From assembly GCF_013177695.1 (NCBI RefSeq), contig NZ_WOEY01000090.1:1-64000 (forward strand): DNA of 64,000 nt, read 5' to 3'. Every line of letters begins with the position of its first letter. The first letter of the stretch is position 1. The notes below the pieces were generated by a model. The model saw only the letters and a list, made by a program, of their open reading frames with translations, made no database searches and was not told the DNA's origin. This document shows positions 16,564 to 24,851 of the stretch, one piece after another. The DNA comes from Paraburkholderia solitsugae. GTDB lineage: Bacteria; Pseudomonadota; Gammaproteobacteria; Burkholderiales; Burkholderiaceae. The translations under genes were made by a program, and so were the position numbers.

Positions 16564-16872
16564 TTACTGACCGCTGGCCCCGCCGCCGCTTCCGACTCCG
16601 ATGACAAACGCGTTCGGCGACGGTGCGGGTTGTTGAAATGACTTGTCGTAGGTGTCCATCGCCGAAGCGGCGGACTTGCCGTCCACGCCCTGAGCCGACT
16701 GCGCGTGTTCTGCCGCGTGTGGATCGATGATCTGCGCCTTGGTGACGGTTTTGAGCGCCTCGCCAAAATGCGCGTCCCAGATCGGCGTGCTGGACATGCA
16801 ACCTCCCAGCGCTGCACAGACCGGCACGATGAGCGCGGCCCAGCGTGCGAAAGCAAAGTGTTCGTGTTTCAT
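16564..16872 (-). CDS. Tad-locus lipoprotein
   Basis: This 102-aa protein has a lipoprotein signal peptide with lipobox LGGC (Cys about 25). The mature part begins MSSTPIWDAHFGEAL and ends in a Gly/Ser-rich tail. Small lipoproteins with the WD..FG start are regular members of Burkholderiales Tad loci. They may assist the RcpA secretin, like CpaD or pilotin lipoproteins, though the ortholog is unclear. The ribosome-binding site is AGGGGAA. It lies 21 bp downstream of the secretin gene's stop and 23 bp upstream of tadG, so it is within the operon. Confidence 0.8.
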   Translation of the reverse strand: MKHEHFAFARWAALIVPVCAALGGCMSSTPIWDAHFGEALKTVTKAQIIDPHAAEHAQSAQGVDGKSAASAMDTYDKSFQQPAPSPNAFVIGVGSGGGASGQ

Positions 16873-16893
16873 GAGATTCCCCTTGGCATCACA

Positions 16894-18843
16894 TCAATGG
16901 TCGACCGCGTGGCTGGAAGCGTCCGCGTTCGCGACTTCTTGCCGAACCTTGCGGGAGGCGATCCGTGCCGCGGCGCTTTCGATACGGGCGGCGCGGGCCG
17001 CCTGTTCGGTCTGCGCGGATGGCGGCGCGGCCGTGCCCGCCGCCGCATCCGGCATGGGGCGTGCCCGGTCGGCGCTGGACGACGCGGTCTGCGGGCCGGG
17101 CTGCGGCAACGCCGTTGCAACGGGTCCGGCAGGCGGTTGCGGCGCCGGTGCGGGCGCGGGCAGCGGTGCCTGCGGGCTCACCGAAGCCGGGGCCGGGGCC
17201 GGGGCCGGCGTGGGCGAAGCGGCCGGAGCAGCGCTGTCAGGCGCGGCACGCATTTTCGGATGACGGCCTTCCATGTTGCCGGTCGCGTAGACGTCGGCCT
17301 CGTTCGGCTGTGAGAAGCTGTCCGTAGGCAGCGGCAGGTCGGCGGTCTGCAGCGGCTTGACGAGATGCGGCGTGATGATGAACACGAGTTCCGTGAGGTC
17401 CTGCTGGAATGACGTGCTGCGCGCCAGCGCTCCGAGCACCGGCACTTCGCCGATGCCGGGAATGGCTTTCAGCGCGCCGGTCACGTTGCTGCTCATCAGT
17501 CCGCCAATCGCAAACGACTCGCCATCGTTCATCTGCACAACCGTGGATGCGCGACGCGTCGTAATGAGCGGCAGGATCGATACGCCGCTCACGTTAGTCG
17601 CGCTGAGCGTGATGCCGGTCGGCGACAACTCGGACACCTCAGGCGCGACTTTCAGGTTGATGCGGCCATTGGCGAGCACGGTCGGGGTGAACTTCAGACC
17701 GACACCGAATTCCTCTTCCTGCAGCGTGATGGTCGTGGCGCCCGTGCTGCTGCTCTGCGGCACCGGGATGAAGATCTTGCCACCGGAGAGGAAGCTGGCC
17801 TCCTGGCCGCTGATCGCCACCAGATTCGGTTCGGCAAGGATCTTGACGAGGTCGTCCGTCTTCTGCGCATCGATCGCGAAGCTCAACGGGCGGTTGTTCG
17901 CCTTGCTACCCGCGATCGCGCTCGTTACGCCGGCCAGCAGATTGCTCACGAGCGCACCGCTCCATGAGCCGAAGCCGCCCTGAATGTTGAGCGCCGCGCC
18001 CATCTGGTTGATGAGTGTCTTCGACACCTCGGCGACCTTGACTTCGAGCATCACCTGCTGGGGCGCGTCGACCGTCATCATGTTGATCACATCGGCTGCC
18101 TTGCTGGTGCTCGAACTCTGCTGGTTCACGGGGGTCCCGTTGCCGAGGACACCGGACCCGTTCTGCGATTGCTGGGTGGGCTCTGCGCTCGCAAAGGCCT
18201 TCGCGATCTCCAGCGCCTGCTGGGCAGCCGGCGAGCTTGACGCGTGCCCCCCGAGCACCAGGTTACCCGCGGCGGTCGATACACGGATGCCACGCTCGCC
18301 GGGCATCAGTTGCCCAAGCGATTGCTGCAAGCCGTTGGCGTCGATGTTGACGATCACATCGATAATCTGGCATCCGCCGCTGCGTCCCTGAACGATCATG
18401 TTGGTCGTGCCGACCGCCATGCCGACGAGGTAAAGCGTGCGCGGCGACACCAGCGTGGCTTGCACGATCGTCGGATTGCCGAGCGTGCGGTTGCGTGCCG
18501 GTTCGGCGAGAGGCAGGAGTGTCGACTTGCCGACCGGCACGACGACGCTGGTTTCTTCGCGGATTTCGCCGGTGCAGTTCGGGCCGCGCAGCGGCGCGGA
18601 GGCGCCGGCAGCCCCACCTGCCGGCATCGGCGCCATGCTGACCATCATCGGTGTTGGCGCGCGGCCCACCGGCAACGGAGCATTCGGCCGGACCTTCGCG
18701 AGCGCTGGGCCCTCGACCGCTTCCTGCGCTACGCCGCTCTGTGCGACAAGCAATCCGGTGCACAACGCCGACGCGAGTACGACGCCGCTCAGCGAGCGGC
18801 CACGCATCGCACTACCGGTTGAGAACCCCAGTTTCGTTTTCAT
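16894..18843 (-). CDS. rcpA: Tad outer-membrane secretin RcpA/CpaC
   Basis: The protein has 649 aa from MKTKLGF (ribosome-binding site GGGGGCAGGAAA). It has a signal peptide, then a pilus-formation N-terminal domain (TLGNPTIVQATLVSPRTLYL), a BON/N-domain stretch and the secretin core (VDAPQQVMLEVKVAEVSK, GLKFTPTVLANGRINLKVAP, ending in VLGALARSTSFQQDLTEL and VFIITPHLVKP). It forms the outer-membrane channel for the Flp pilus. Beyond the secretin domain is an unusual tail of more than 100 residues rich in Pro and Ala (APAPAPA repeats), whose DNA includes GGGGCC repeats. Confidence 0.93.
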   Translation of the reverse strand: MKTKLGFSTGSAMRGRSLSGVVLASALCTGLLVAQSGVAQEAVEGPALAKVRPNAPLPVGRAPTPMMVSMAPMPAGGAAGASAPLRGPNCTGEIREETSVVVPVGKSTLLPLAEPARNRTLGNPTIVQATLVSPRTLYLVGMAVGTTNMIVQGRSGGCQIIDVIVNIDANGLQQSLGQLMPGERGIRVSTAAGNLVLGGHASSSPAAQQALEIAKAFASAEPTQQSQNGSGVLGNGTPVNQQSSSTSKAADVINMMTVDAPQQVMLEVKVAEVSKTLINQMGAALNIQGGFGSWSGALVSNLLAGVTSAIAGSKANNRPLSFAIDAQKTDDLVKILAEPNLVAISGQEASFLSGGKIFIPVPQSSSTGATTITLQEEEFGVGLKFTPTVLANGRINLKVAPEVSELSPTGITLSATNVSGVSILPLITTRRASTVVQMNDGESFAIGGLMSSNVTGALKAIPGIGEVPVLGALARSTSFQQDLTELVFIITPHLVKPLQTADLPLPTDSFSQPNEADVYATGNMEGRHPKMRAAPDSAAPAASPTPAPAPAPASVSPQAPLPAPAPAPQPPAGPVATALPQPGPQTASSSADRARPMPDAAAGTAAPPSAQTEQAARAARIESAAARIASRKVRQEVANADASSHAVDH

Positions 18844-18947
18844 TTTCCTGCCCCCGTTTCTCGACATCGGTCGATCGAGACTTCCGTTATTTGCCTTGGT
18901 GGTGCCAGTTGCAGCGGCTCGTCTTCGCAGATGCCGCCGCATCCGCC

Positions 18948-19784
18948 CTAGAAACATTCGATACTGCCCAACACTCCGGAGAGCACGCCGACGCAGTCTC
19001 GCTTCGCCGCTGGTCGTGCGGCGTAGTGCACGCGCGCCGGACGTGCGGGCAAAGCGGCAGGTGCCGAGGCCGGTGCCGCTACAGGTGTGCCGAGCAGCGT
19101 GAACTTCGTGGCGCCGTCGGTCGGTAGCGTCGCCTTATCAACCTGGTTGCGCAGTACCAGCGATAACGTGCCGACGCTGCGCGCGAGGTCGAGTTTTTCC
19201 GCCTGGTCGGGCGTGACTTCGAGCGTGACCGCGTTGACGACCTTCGGTGCCGTGTCGTCGCGATTGACCTGCTGGGCCACCGCGAGAACCAGGATCTTTT
19301 CCAGCACGATCTTCGAGATGCTTTGCTGAGCGTCGCTCTTGCCCGGTTCCTGGGTGTTCACGATGACGTCGACGTAGTTGCCCGGCAGCGCGAAGCCCGC
19401 TACGCCGACCACGTCGTTGACACGGACCGTGATGGCGCGATTGCCTTCGCCGATGACGGCGGAGAGGCCGCCTTTGGTGCCGATCGGTGCGAGCTTCGCC
19501 TCGATCACGGGCTCGCCGCGCCCGAGACTCGTACGCACCACACGGCCATCGAGCGCTTTCGGATCGGTGAACGCACCAGGCGGCACACTTCCCGTCGGCC
19601 AGTTGACGGTGCGGATCAGGCTGGCGTTGAGCGGCTCGCCGAGACTGACGTCGCCCGCCGCGACCGCGATCGGCGTGACCGCATTCGACGAGGTTTGTAT
19701 CAGCCATCGAGAAGCAAAGACCACGGCGGCCAGACCGGCCAGCATGGCGACGGCCAGCATGACTAAAGCGCGACTGTTTTTCAT
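18948..19784 (-). CDS. rcpC: Tad pilus assembly protein RcpC/CpaB
   Basis: The protein has 278 aa starting MKNSRALVML with an AGGAG ribosome-binding site. The upstream in-frame ATG of the longer frame lacks one. An N-terminal membrane anchor is followed by a SAF domain (ITPIAVAAGDVSLGEPLNASL-like, residues about 35-95) and an RcpC/CpaB domain (GNRAITVRVNDVVGVAGFAL, GNYVDVIV). This periplasmic protein stabilises or gates the secretin. The C-terminus is Ala/Pro-rich and ends with Cys residues. It lies 104 bp upstream of rcpA. Confidence 0.92.
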   Translation of the reverse strand: MKNSRALVMLAVAMLAGLAAVVFASRWLIQTSSNAVTPIAVAAGDVSLGEPLNASLIRTVNWPTGSVPPGAFTDPKALDGRVVRTSLGRGEPVIEAKLAPIGTKGGLSAVIGEGNRAITVRVNDVVGVAGFALPGNYVDVIVNTQEPGKSDAQQSISKIVLEKILVLAVAQQVNRDDTAPKVVNAVTLEVTPDQAEKLDLARSVGTLSLVLRNQVDKATLPTDGATKFTLLGTPVAAPASAPAALPARPARVHYAARPAAKRDCVGVLSGVLGSIECF

Positions 19785-19821
19785 GGTGATACTCCTGCGT
19801 AGGTCGTTGGACACTTGCCGG

Positions 19822-21219
19822 TCAACCGGCGGCCAACTGGTGGCCCGGCCGGTCGGCCGTAGGTGGGTAGGTACTGTCGTGGTCCAGCGCGGTGCCGAAA
19901 TAGCTGTGCCATGCTTCGCGCAGTCCTTCCCCCGTCACTTCGCGCGCCGTGCCGCGGTAGTGCGCCGTGGCGGAGATCAGATTGAGCAGATCGCCTGGAT
20001 AGCAGGCCAGGAACGGCTTGCCGCTCGGGAGATGCAGGTTGTGGAGCAGGTAGTCGAATGAGGTTTGCACCGCAGTGAGCTTGAGCGCAGCACAACGCGC
20101 GTTGAAGACCGCGCGATAGTCGTCGACCGACAAGGGTCCGACGTACAGCTTCGAGCCGAGCCGGCGCAGGAATGCGTCGTCGAATTGGGCCGGAGCGAGA
20201 TTGGACGAAAACACCGGCCATACGTCGAAAGGTGCAATGAAGCGCGAGCCGGATTGCAGCGTGAACTGATCGACACCCCGATCGAGCGGCATCAACCAGC
20301 GGTTGAGCAGATCATGAGGCGCGATGCGCTGGCGCCCGAGATCGTCGACGATATACAGTCCCATGTTCGCTTTCATGTGCGGCGGCGCCTGGTAGAAGCC
20401 GGCCGTGGCGTCATAGCGCAGGTCGAGCGCTTCGAGCGTCAGTTCGCCGCCTGAGATCACCATCGGGCGGCAGCACATGCGCCAGCGCCGGTCGCTTGCC
20501 TGCGTCTGACTTTGCTCGGGCGCATCGCGATGCACGAGTGGGTCGTAAAGCTGCACGATTTCGCCGCCGACGTAGAGCGCATAGGGAATCGGCACGTTGC
20601 CGCGCAGCAGCAGGCCAAGCCGTTCGGCAAGAAACGTCTTGCCGCTGCCTGCTAGGCCGTGCAGCATCAACGGCCGTCCGGCATTGAGCGAGGCCGCAGC
20701 TGCATCGAGCAGCGTGTGATCGATGACCACGTCGCGGAATGCCGAACTTACGTTGCTTTGTGTGATGCGAATCCAACGAATCGAGTGTTCGCGCACACTT
20801 GCAACATAGCTGTCGAACGCGACGGGGGCGGGGCCGCAATATCTGCAGCGCGTCATTTCGTCTTGTGCGAGATTGCGGCCGCTGTCTGTGAGACGAAGCT
20901 GCACGTCAATGTCATTCGCCCCGCGGTGGGTGATCTCGACGAGGTGCTCGCGCACAAGAAATGCCAGCACGTCGTCGAGTACGCTCACCGACAGCTTGTG
21001 CCGCTCGGCGAGATCCGCGAAACTCGACTTGCCGTGCAGCAGGACGGACTTGAGTACGAGCCGTGTCACGAACTCCTGCGGCAGTCCGGTTTCGGCGAGC
21101 GTGCGTGGAGCACGCAGCGACACGGTGGATTCCTCCGCTTGACGGCCATACGACGGCTCAGGCTCCGGCAGGTGCGTAACTTGCGCGACACTCCCGCTTT
21201 CAAGGTTCTGCTGGTTCAT
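19822..21219 (-). CDS. AAA ATPase associated with Flp pilus assembly
   Basis: The protein has 465 aa from MNQQNLES (GGGAGAAAAGAG ribosome-binding site). The 199 codons upstream in the same frame overlap tadV antisense and were removed. The N-terminal 120 residues include a winged-helix-like segment (LAERHKLSVSVLDDVLAFLVR). A CRYC pair follows, then an AAA+ domain with Walker A GLAGSGKT (188-195), Walker B GLYIVDDLGR and sensor FSSNLAP. Similar ATPases are annotated as chaperone-like and occur in Burkholderiales Tad loci, but not in the classical Aggregatibacter or Caulobacter set. The role is unknown; it may remodel pilus machinery or act in regulation. Confidence 0.8.
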   Translation of the reverse strand: MNQQNLESGSVAQVTHLPEPEPSYGRQAEESTVSLRAPRTLAETGLPQEFVTRLVLKSVLLHGKSSFADLAERHKLSVSVLDDVLAFLVREHLVEITHRGANDIDVQLRLTDSGRNLAQDEMTRCRYCGPAPVAFDSYVASVREHSIRWIRITQSNVSSAFRDVVIDHTLLDAAAASLNAGRPLMLHGLAGSGKTFLAERLGLLLRGNVPIPYALYVGGEIVQLYDPLVHRDAPEQSQTQASDRRWRMCCRPMVISGGELTLEALDLRYDATAGFYQAPPHMKANMGLYIVDDLGRQRIAPHDLLNRWLMPLDRGVDQFTLQSGSRFIAPFDVWPVFSSNLAPAQFDDAFLRRLGSKLYVGPLSVDDYRAVFNARCAALKLTAVQTSFDYLLHNLHLPSGKPFLACYPGDLLNLISATAHYRGTAREVTGEGLREAWHSYFGTALDHDSTYPPTADRPGHQLAAG

Positions 21220-21308
21220 CGCTCTTTTCTCCCGCACCGGTTTGCGACCGGCATCACAGGCTGTACGGCTCTGGCTGTCCATGCTGGCGGCAACCCCGGA
21301 TTCTTCGG

Positions 21309-21845
21309 CTACGCAGCCGATGCGAACAACACACCCAATGTTCCCGCGGCAATGGCAACGCCGTAGGGTAGTGATCCAACCGATTCGATCTGCTGGTACT
21401 GAGGATTCCCGGCCATCTGTCGTCCGGGGTGCCACATGCTGCTTACGATGCACCAGAGATTCACGAGCAATTGCCGCGTGCGTCGGTGACGCAAGATGAC
21501 GCACAGTGACCAGATCCCGCCCGCGACGAACGTTGCCAGGGCGATACGGACGGTCATCGCCGGTCCGACCCAGGCGCCGATCGTCAGAAGCAGTTTCACG
21601 TCGCCGGCGGCCATGCCCCGCAACAGATAGAAGGGCAGCAACACCGCGAACCCGGTCAGGGCGCCGGCCAACCAGTCCGCACTTCCGGCAAGCGGGCCGT
21701 TCAGCCGGACCTGCACGACAAGTGCAGCGACGAGGCCGATCGCGATGATCCGGTTCGGAATTCGCCGGCAAGTGAGATCGGTGCTGGCTGTCACGATGGC
21801 CAGCGCAATCACACATGCAGGAATGGGTTGTGGGGGCAGAAACAT
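21309..21845 (-). CDS. tadV: Prepilin peptidase TadV/CpaA
   Basis: The protein has 178 aa from MFLPPQPIP. The extra 26 codons of the longer frame are Arg-rich and lack a better start. It is a polytopic A24-family aspartyl protease. The two catalytic Asp are in the STDLTCRRIPN and GMAAGDVKLL motifs (GxGD-like AAGD). It cleaves the leaders of Flp and the TadE-type pseudopilins in the inner membrane. It lies between the Flp genes and the AAA ATPase, with 206 bp to the nearer flp gene. Confidence 0.9.
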   Translation of the reverse strand: MFLPPQPIPACVIALAIVTASTDLTCRRIPNRIIAIGLVAALVVQVRLNGPLAGSADWLAGALTGFAVLLPFYLLRGMAAGDVKLLLTIGAWVGPAMTVRIALATFVAGGIWSLCVILRHRRTRQLLVNLWCIVSSMWHPGRQMAGNPQYQQIESVGSLPYGVAIAAGTLGVLFASAA

Positions 21846-22051
21846 GGCGGGTCTCGATGGGTTTTGTCTGCGTTTATGAAAGCGCCGCCGTGACCTTGGT
21901 CGCGATGCGCTGATGCTTCGCAATGTCGCTCCATGCGTGCATGGCTATCTCCCGAATTGATTCGTCGTCGCTCTCGCTCGACGGTGGAACACGCAATGAT
22001 TCTGGGGAAGACGGGAGAGACGGAAAACCGCCCACCCGTCAAATCCCGTCT

Positions 22052-22270
22052 CTACAGATCGCTTGAGATGGTGTTGAACACCGCGTTCAGATCTGTCCCG
22101 ACTAGCGCTACGGCAACGATGATGGTCACCGCAATTAGTGCCGCGATAAGGCCGTACTCGATGGCTGTCACGCCTTGTTTGTCCAACACGAAACGTTTGG
22201 TACGCGCTGCGTCAATCCTGAAGAACTGCAGCAGCGCGACGCGTCGTGCTGCTTCTCTCATCGCATTCAT
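22052..22270 (-). CDS. flp: Flp-type pilin, long leader
   Basis: This 72-aa major-pilin-type subunit carries the motif DKQG-VTAIEYGL. Cleavage is expected after Gly, with Glu at +5, followed by a 25-residue hydrophobic helix and the short tail FNTISSDL. The leader is about 33 residues and basic, longer than that of its neighbour. The ribosome-binding site is AGGAG. It is the second of two tandem flp genes, and the pair are clear paralogs (both end in LNAVFNT). Which one dominates in the fibre cannot be told from sequence. Confidence 0.92.
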   Translation of the reverse strand: MNAMREAARRVALLQFFRIDAARTKRFVLDKQGVTAIEYGLIAALIAVTIIVAVALVGTDLNAVFNTISSDL

Positions 22271-22366
22271 AGGTCGCTCCTGTCTTGGTTGGGGAGTGCT
22301 GTCAGAATCGAGGACCCGGCGGAGACGGACAAATCAACGGCTAGTCATTGTCCGTCGACGCGCCGC

Positions 22367-22537
22367 TTATAGGTCGGCCGCGACTGTGTTAAAGACCGCA
22401 TTCAGCTTTGTGCCGACGAGCGTTACGGCGACGATGATGGCGACGGCGATCAATGATGCGATCAGCCCGTATTCGATAGCGGTTACACCATCTTCGTCAC
22501 GAACGAAACGCTTGGCTTGGGCGATGATATGTTGCAT
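22367..22537 (-). CDS. flp: Flp-type pilin, short, first gene of Tad locus
   Basis: A 56-aa Flp pilin is read directly from the minus strand. It begins MQHIIAQAKRFVRDEDG, then VTAIEYGLIASLIAVAII, and ends FNTVAADL. The prepilin site lies after Gly17, with the Glu+5 typical of Flp. A strong AAGGAG ribosome-binding site is 6-7 bp before the ATG and the stop is TAA. It is easily missed because it is shorter than 60 codons. As the promoter-proximal gene of the cluster it is probably the most highly expressed structural subunit. Confidence 0.93.
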   Translation of the reverse strand: MQHIIAQAKRFVRDEDGVTAIEYGLIASLIAVAIIVAVTLVGTKLNAVFNTVAADL

Positions 22538-23609
22538 GGCTAACTCCTTTGGATCACTAATTAAAAACCCTTGGCCTGAATTGGCTGAGGGAAGGTACTA
22601 CGGGCACTGCGGAAAAAAGGGGCGCCGAGTCTAGGCCGGCCGTGTCGGCGTACACACGGATGCGTGCAAACCGATCTGGTCGGAAGAGTCGCAGCGAGTA
22701 AACAGACCACGGAGCGTGTGCAAGGCGAATTGCCAGGCGTAGGGTCTGTGGAGATCATTGCCGGCGCGATGGTGCGCGCAGCGAATGATCGATGTGGTTG
22801 CTGCCGGGAACGCGAAGCCAGTGTCGCTGTGGCGACGGTGGGCCCGTCGTTTTGTTTGATCGATCTTCATGTCGTGGTCCTCGCATTCTGTTGCTCGTTA
22901 TTGGCTTCCGGCCAAAGCCGGAGCCCGCTAGTCAGTCGGCGACTACCCGCTGTTCTCTTTCTCCCCGCGCTGTCTTTGATGATTGCAGCTGCGTATGTGA
23001 AGAGATTTCCCCGTGGCTGACTCCGGTCACGATTCAGGCTCTCCCTCGTACCTGCTACCTGAATCGCGCCGGTCGTCACGTCGTCGACTTCCGCGCCCTT
23101 TCCTTCGCAAGCTCTGGGCCAGCTTCCCCAAATGCCAGGAAATACGGCGGTGAGGGCGGTTTGCCGGTTGTTCAATCTCACCTCCGACGCACAGGTTGTC
23201 TCTAATCTGCGACGATTTCGGGCGCCGATCCGCCAGGGGCAGAATCCCGGAGAGGCCCGCCGTTCGTTGCTCTGCGGAAAATACTCGCGATTTACCCTGG
23301 TTCGGTTCGGACGCCGGTGTCGATGAGATCGGCGGCATTTCCACGGACTCGCCGGCCAAAATCGTTTCAATGTTGAAACGCGACTCATCCAGGTCGCTAA
23401 AAAACGCGTCGAATTTGCGCTGTGACGCGTGTCTTTGACGGGTGCCACGGCCGGGGAGGAAAACGATGCCTTGAAAGTCAAAGTATTTCCTACAACAATG
23501 AATCGACCACAAGCGCGCGATGAATCATTCGTTCGCTTAGGAATGGAAACAAAAAAATCAGATAGACCGGATGCGAAAAAATATCCGGATCTCATGCGAG
23601 GCGGGGATC
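22538..23609. other. Long non-coding region between tad locus and glycosyltransferase genes
   Basis: About 1.07 kb separates the divergent flp and GT87 genes. The ORFs here (e.g. minus 22867-23595, plus 22664-23020) have Arg/Ser-rich compositions without domain features, and I do not call them. The region should hold the tad promoter. A sigma-54-like site reads TGGCCC-N5-TTGC on the minus strand (23107-23121), but it is about 570 bp from flp and weak. It could contain upstream activator sites or a small RNA. Nothing firm is visible. Confidence 0.5.
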
Positions 23610-24851
23610 ATGTACTTTTCAGGTCGGGGAGTGTTCGGTACCGAACGTTGCATCCATAACTGGCTCACACGCGAACGCGTGTTGCTGTATAGCTGCGTGA
23701 TGCTCGTGCTTTGCGCCATCCTGCTGGCGGCATGGGGTTGGACTAGCGGCGGTTTCATGGCGACTGGCGTCACCCGGCCGGGCGTCGACTTCTCAGTGTT
23801 CTGGACTGCATCGCACATGATGTTGAACGGCTCACCGGCGGCGGTCTACGACTATCCTACGTTTGCACGGGCAGAATCGGCACTTCTCGGTGCGTATGTG
23901 AATCATGGTTTTTATCCGTGGCTTTATCCGCCGACGCTACTGCTGCTCGTCACACCGCTTGCTCTTCTGCCCTACACCCTTTGCTATTTACTGTTCGTGT
24001 GCGTCGGCGCTTGGTTGTTCGCAACGAGCACGTTAGGTGTCAGCGGTTTCGCGACGCACTTTCGTCGTCCGCAGGTTGCGGGGCTCGTCGTGCTGGCGTA
24101 TCCGGGTGTCTATGTCGCAGCCTCCATTGGACAGAATGCGTTGCTGACCGCCGCGCTGATGGCCTTCGCCGTTCGCTGGACCGAGAAAAAGCCCGTACTG
24201 GCTGGTATTTGCATCGGCCTGCTAGCGATCAAGCCGCAATTGGCGGTGCTGTTTCCGGTAGTGCTGATCGCGGCGCGTGCATGGAAAACCATGTGGGTGG
24301 CAGCGATCAGCGCAGGGGCGTTTACAGGACTCAGTGTGCTGGTGTGCGGCACTCAATCGCTCCACGCGTTTGCGGCCAGCACGCGCCTCGCCCGAGAGTT
24401 GGTACTCGAGAACCGCACGCTGTACTTGTTTGCGTCTCCGACCCCGTTCGCCGCATTGCGCCTCGCCGATGCATCGATCGCCATGGCTTATATCGCGCAA
24501 GGCGGCGTCGCACTAATCGCGGCTGTGGCAGCCTGTTATGTGTGGAAACGCACAGACGATCTGCGTATGCGGGCTGCGGTACTGGCAGTGGCGACGCTGC
24601 TCGCCATCCCCTATCTATGGTTCTACGAACTCACCTGGCTTGGCGTGGCGCTTGCCTGTATGACGGTGTGTGGTCTGGAAAAGGGCTGGCGGCGCGGCGA
24701 GCAGGCCATTCTGGTGGTGGCGTGGCTGCTGCCGCTATACGAGTACTTCAATCGCCTGACCCTGTTGCCGCAAATCGGACCGGTAGTCCTGCTGCTCGCT
24801 CTGCTCGTTATCGTGCGGCGCGTGCGGCTCGATACACAGGAGGCGGCATGA
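23610..24851 (+). CDS. GT87/DUF2029-family membrane glycosyltransferase (first copy)
   Basis: This 413-aa polytopic protein starts at MYFSGRGV with an AGGCGGGG ribosome-binding site. About nine to ten hydrophobic helices are seen. The family hallmarks are an acidic residue in the first loop (GVDFSVFWTASHMML), YPWLYPPTLLLLVTPLALLP, and AIKPQLAVLFPVVL. GT87 enzymes are GT-C glycosyltransferases that use polyprenyl-phosphate sugars on the periplasmic side. Its stop overlaps the ATG of a paralog by 4 bp. The acceptor and sugar are unknown. Confidence 0.8.
   Translation: MYFSGRGVFGTERCIHNWLTRERVLLYSCVMLVLCAILLAAWGWTSGGFMATGVTRPGVDFSVFWTASHMMLNGSPAAVYDYPTFARAESALLGAYVNHGFYPWLYPPTLLLLVTPLALLPYTLCYLLFVCVGAWLFATSTLGVSGFATHFRRPQVAGLVVLAYPGVYVAASIGQNALLTAALMAFAVRWTEKKPVLAGICIGLLAIKPQLAVLFPVVLIAARAWKTMWVAAISAGAFTGLSVLVCGTQSLHAFAASTRLARELVLENRTLYLFASPTPFAALRLADASIAMAYIAQGGVALIAAVAACYVWKRTDDLRMRAAVLAVATLLAIPYLWFYELTWLGVALACMTVCGLEKGWRRGEQAILVVAWLLPLYEYFNRLTLLPQIGPVVLLLALLVIVRRVRLDTQEAA

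Noticed and set aside
22721..22738. Sigma-54 promoter upstream of flp (TGGCAA..TTGC on the minus strand)
   Set aside because: GG and GC are separated by 11 instead of 10 bp, which sigma-54 promoters do not tolerate well.
23107..23121. Sigma-54-like site TGGCCC-N5-TTGC as the tad promoter
   Set aside because: Spacing is right, but the site is about 570 bp from the first flp gene and has a mismatch in the -24 box. It is kept only as a remark in the intergenic entry.
22867..23595. 242-codon minus-strand frame between flp and GT87 genes
   Set aside because: Arg/Ser/Pro-rich without motifs, no Shine-Dalgarno, two other frames equally open in the area.
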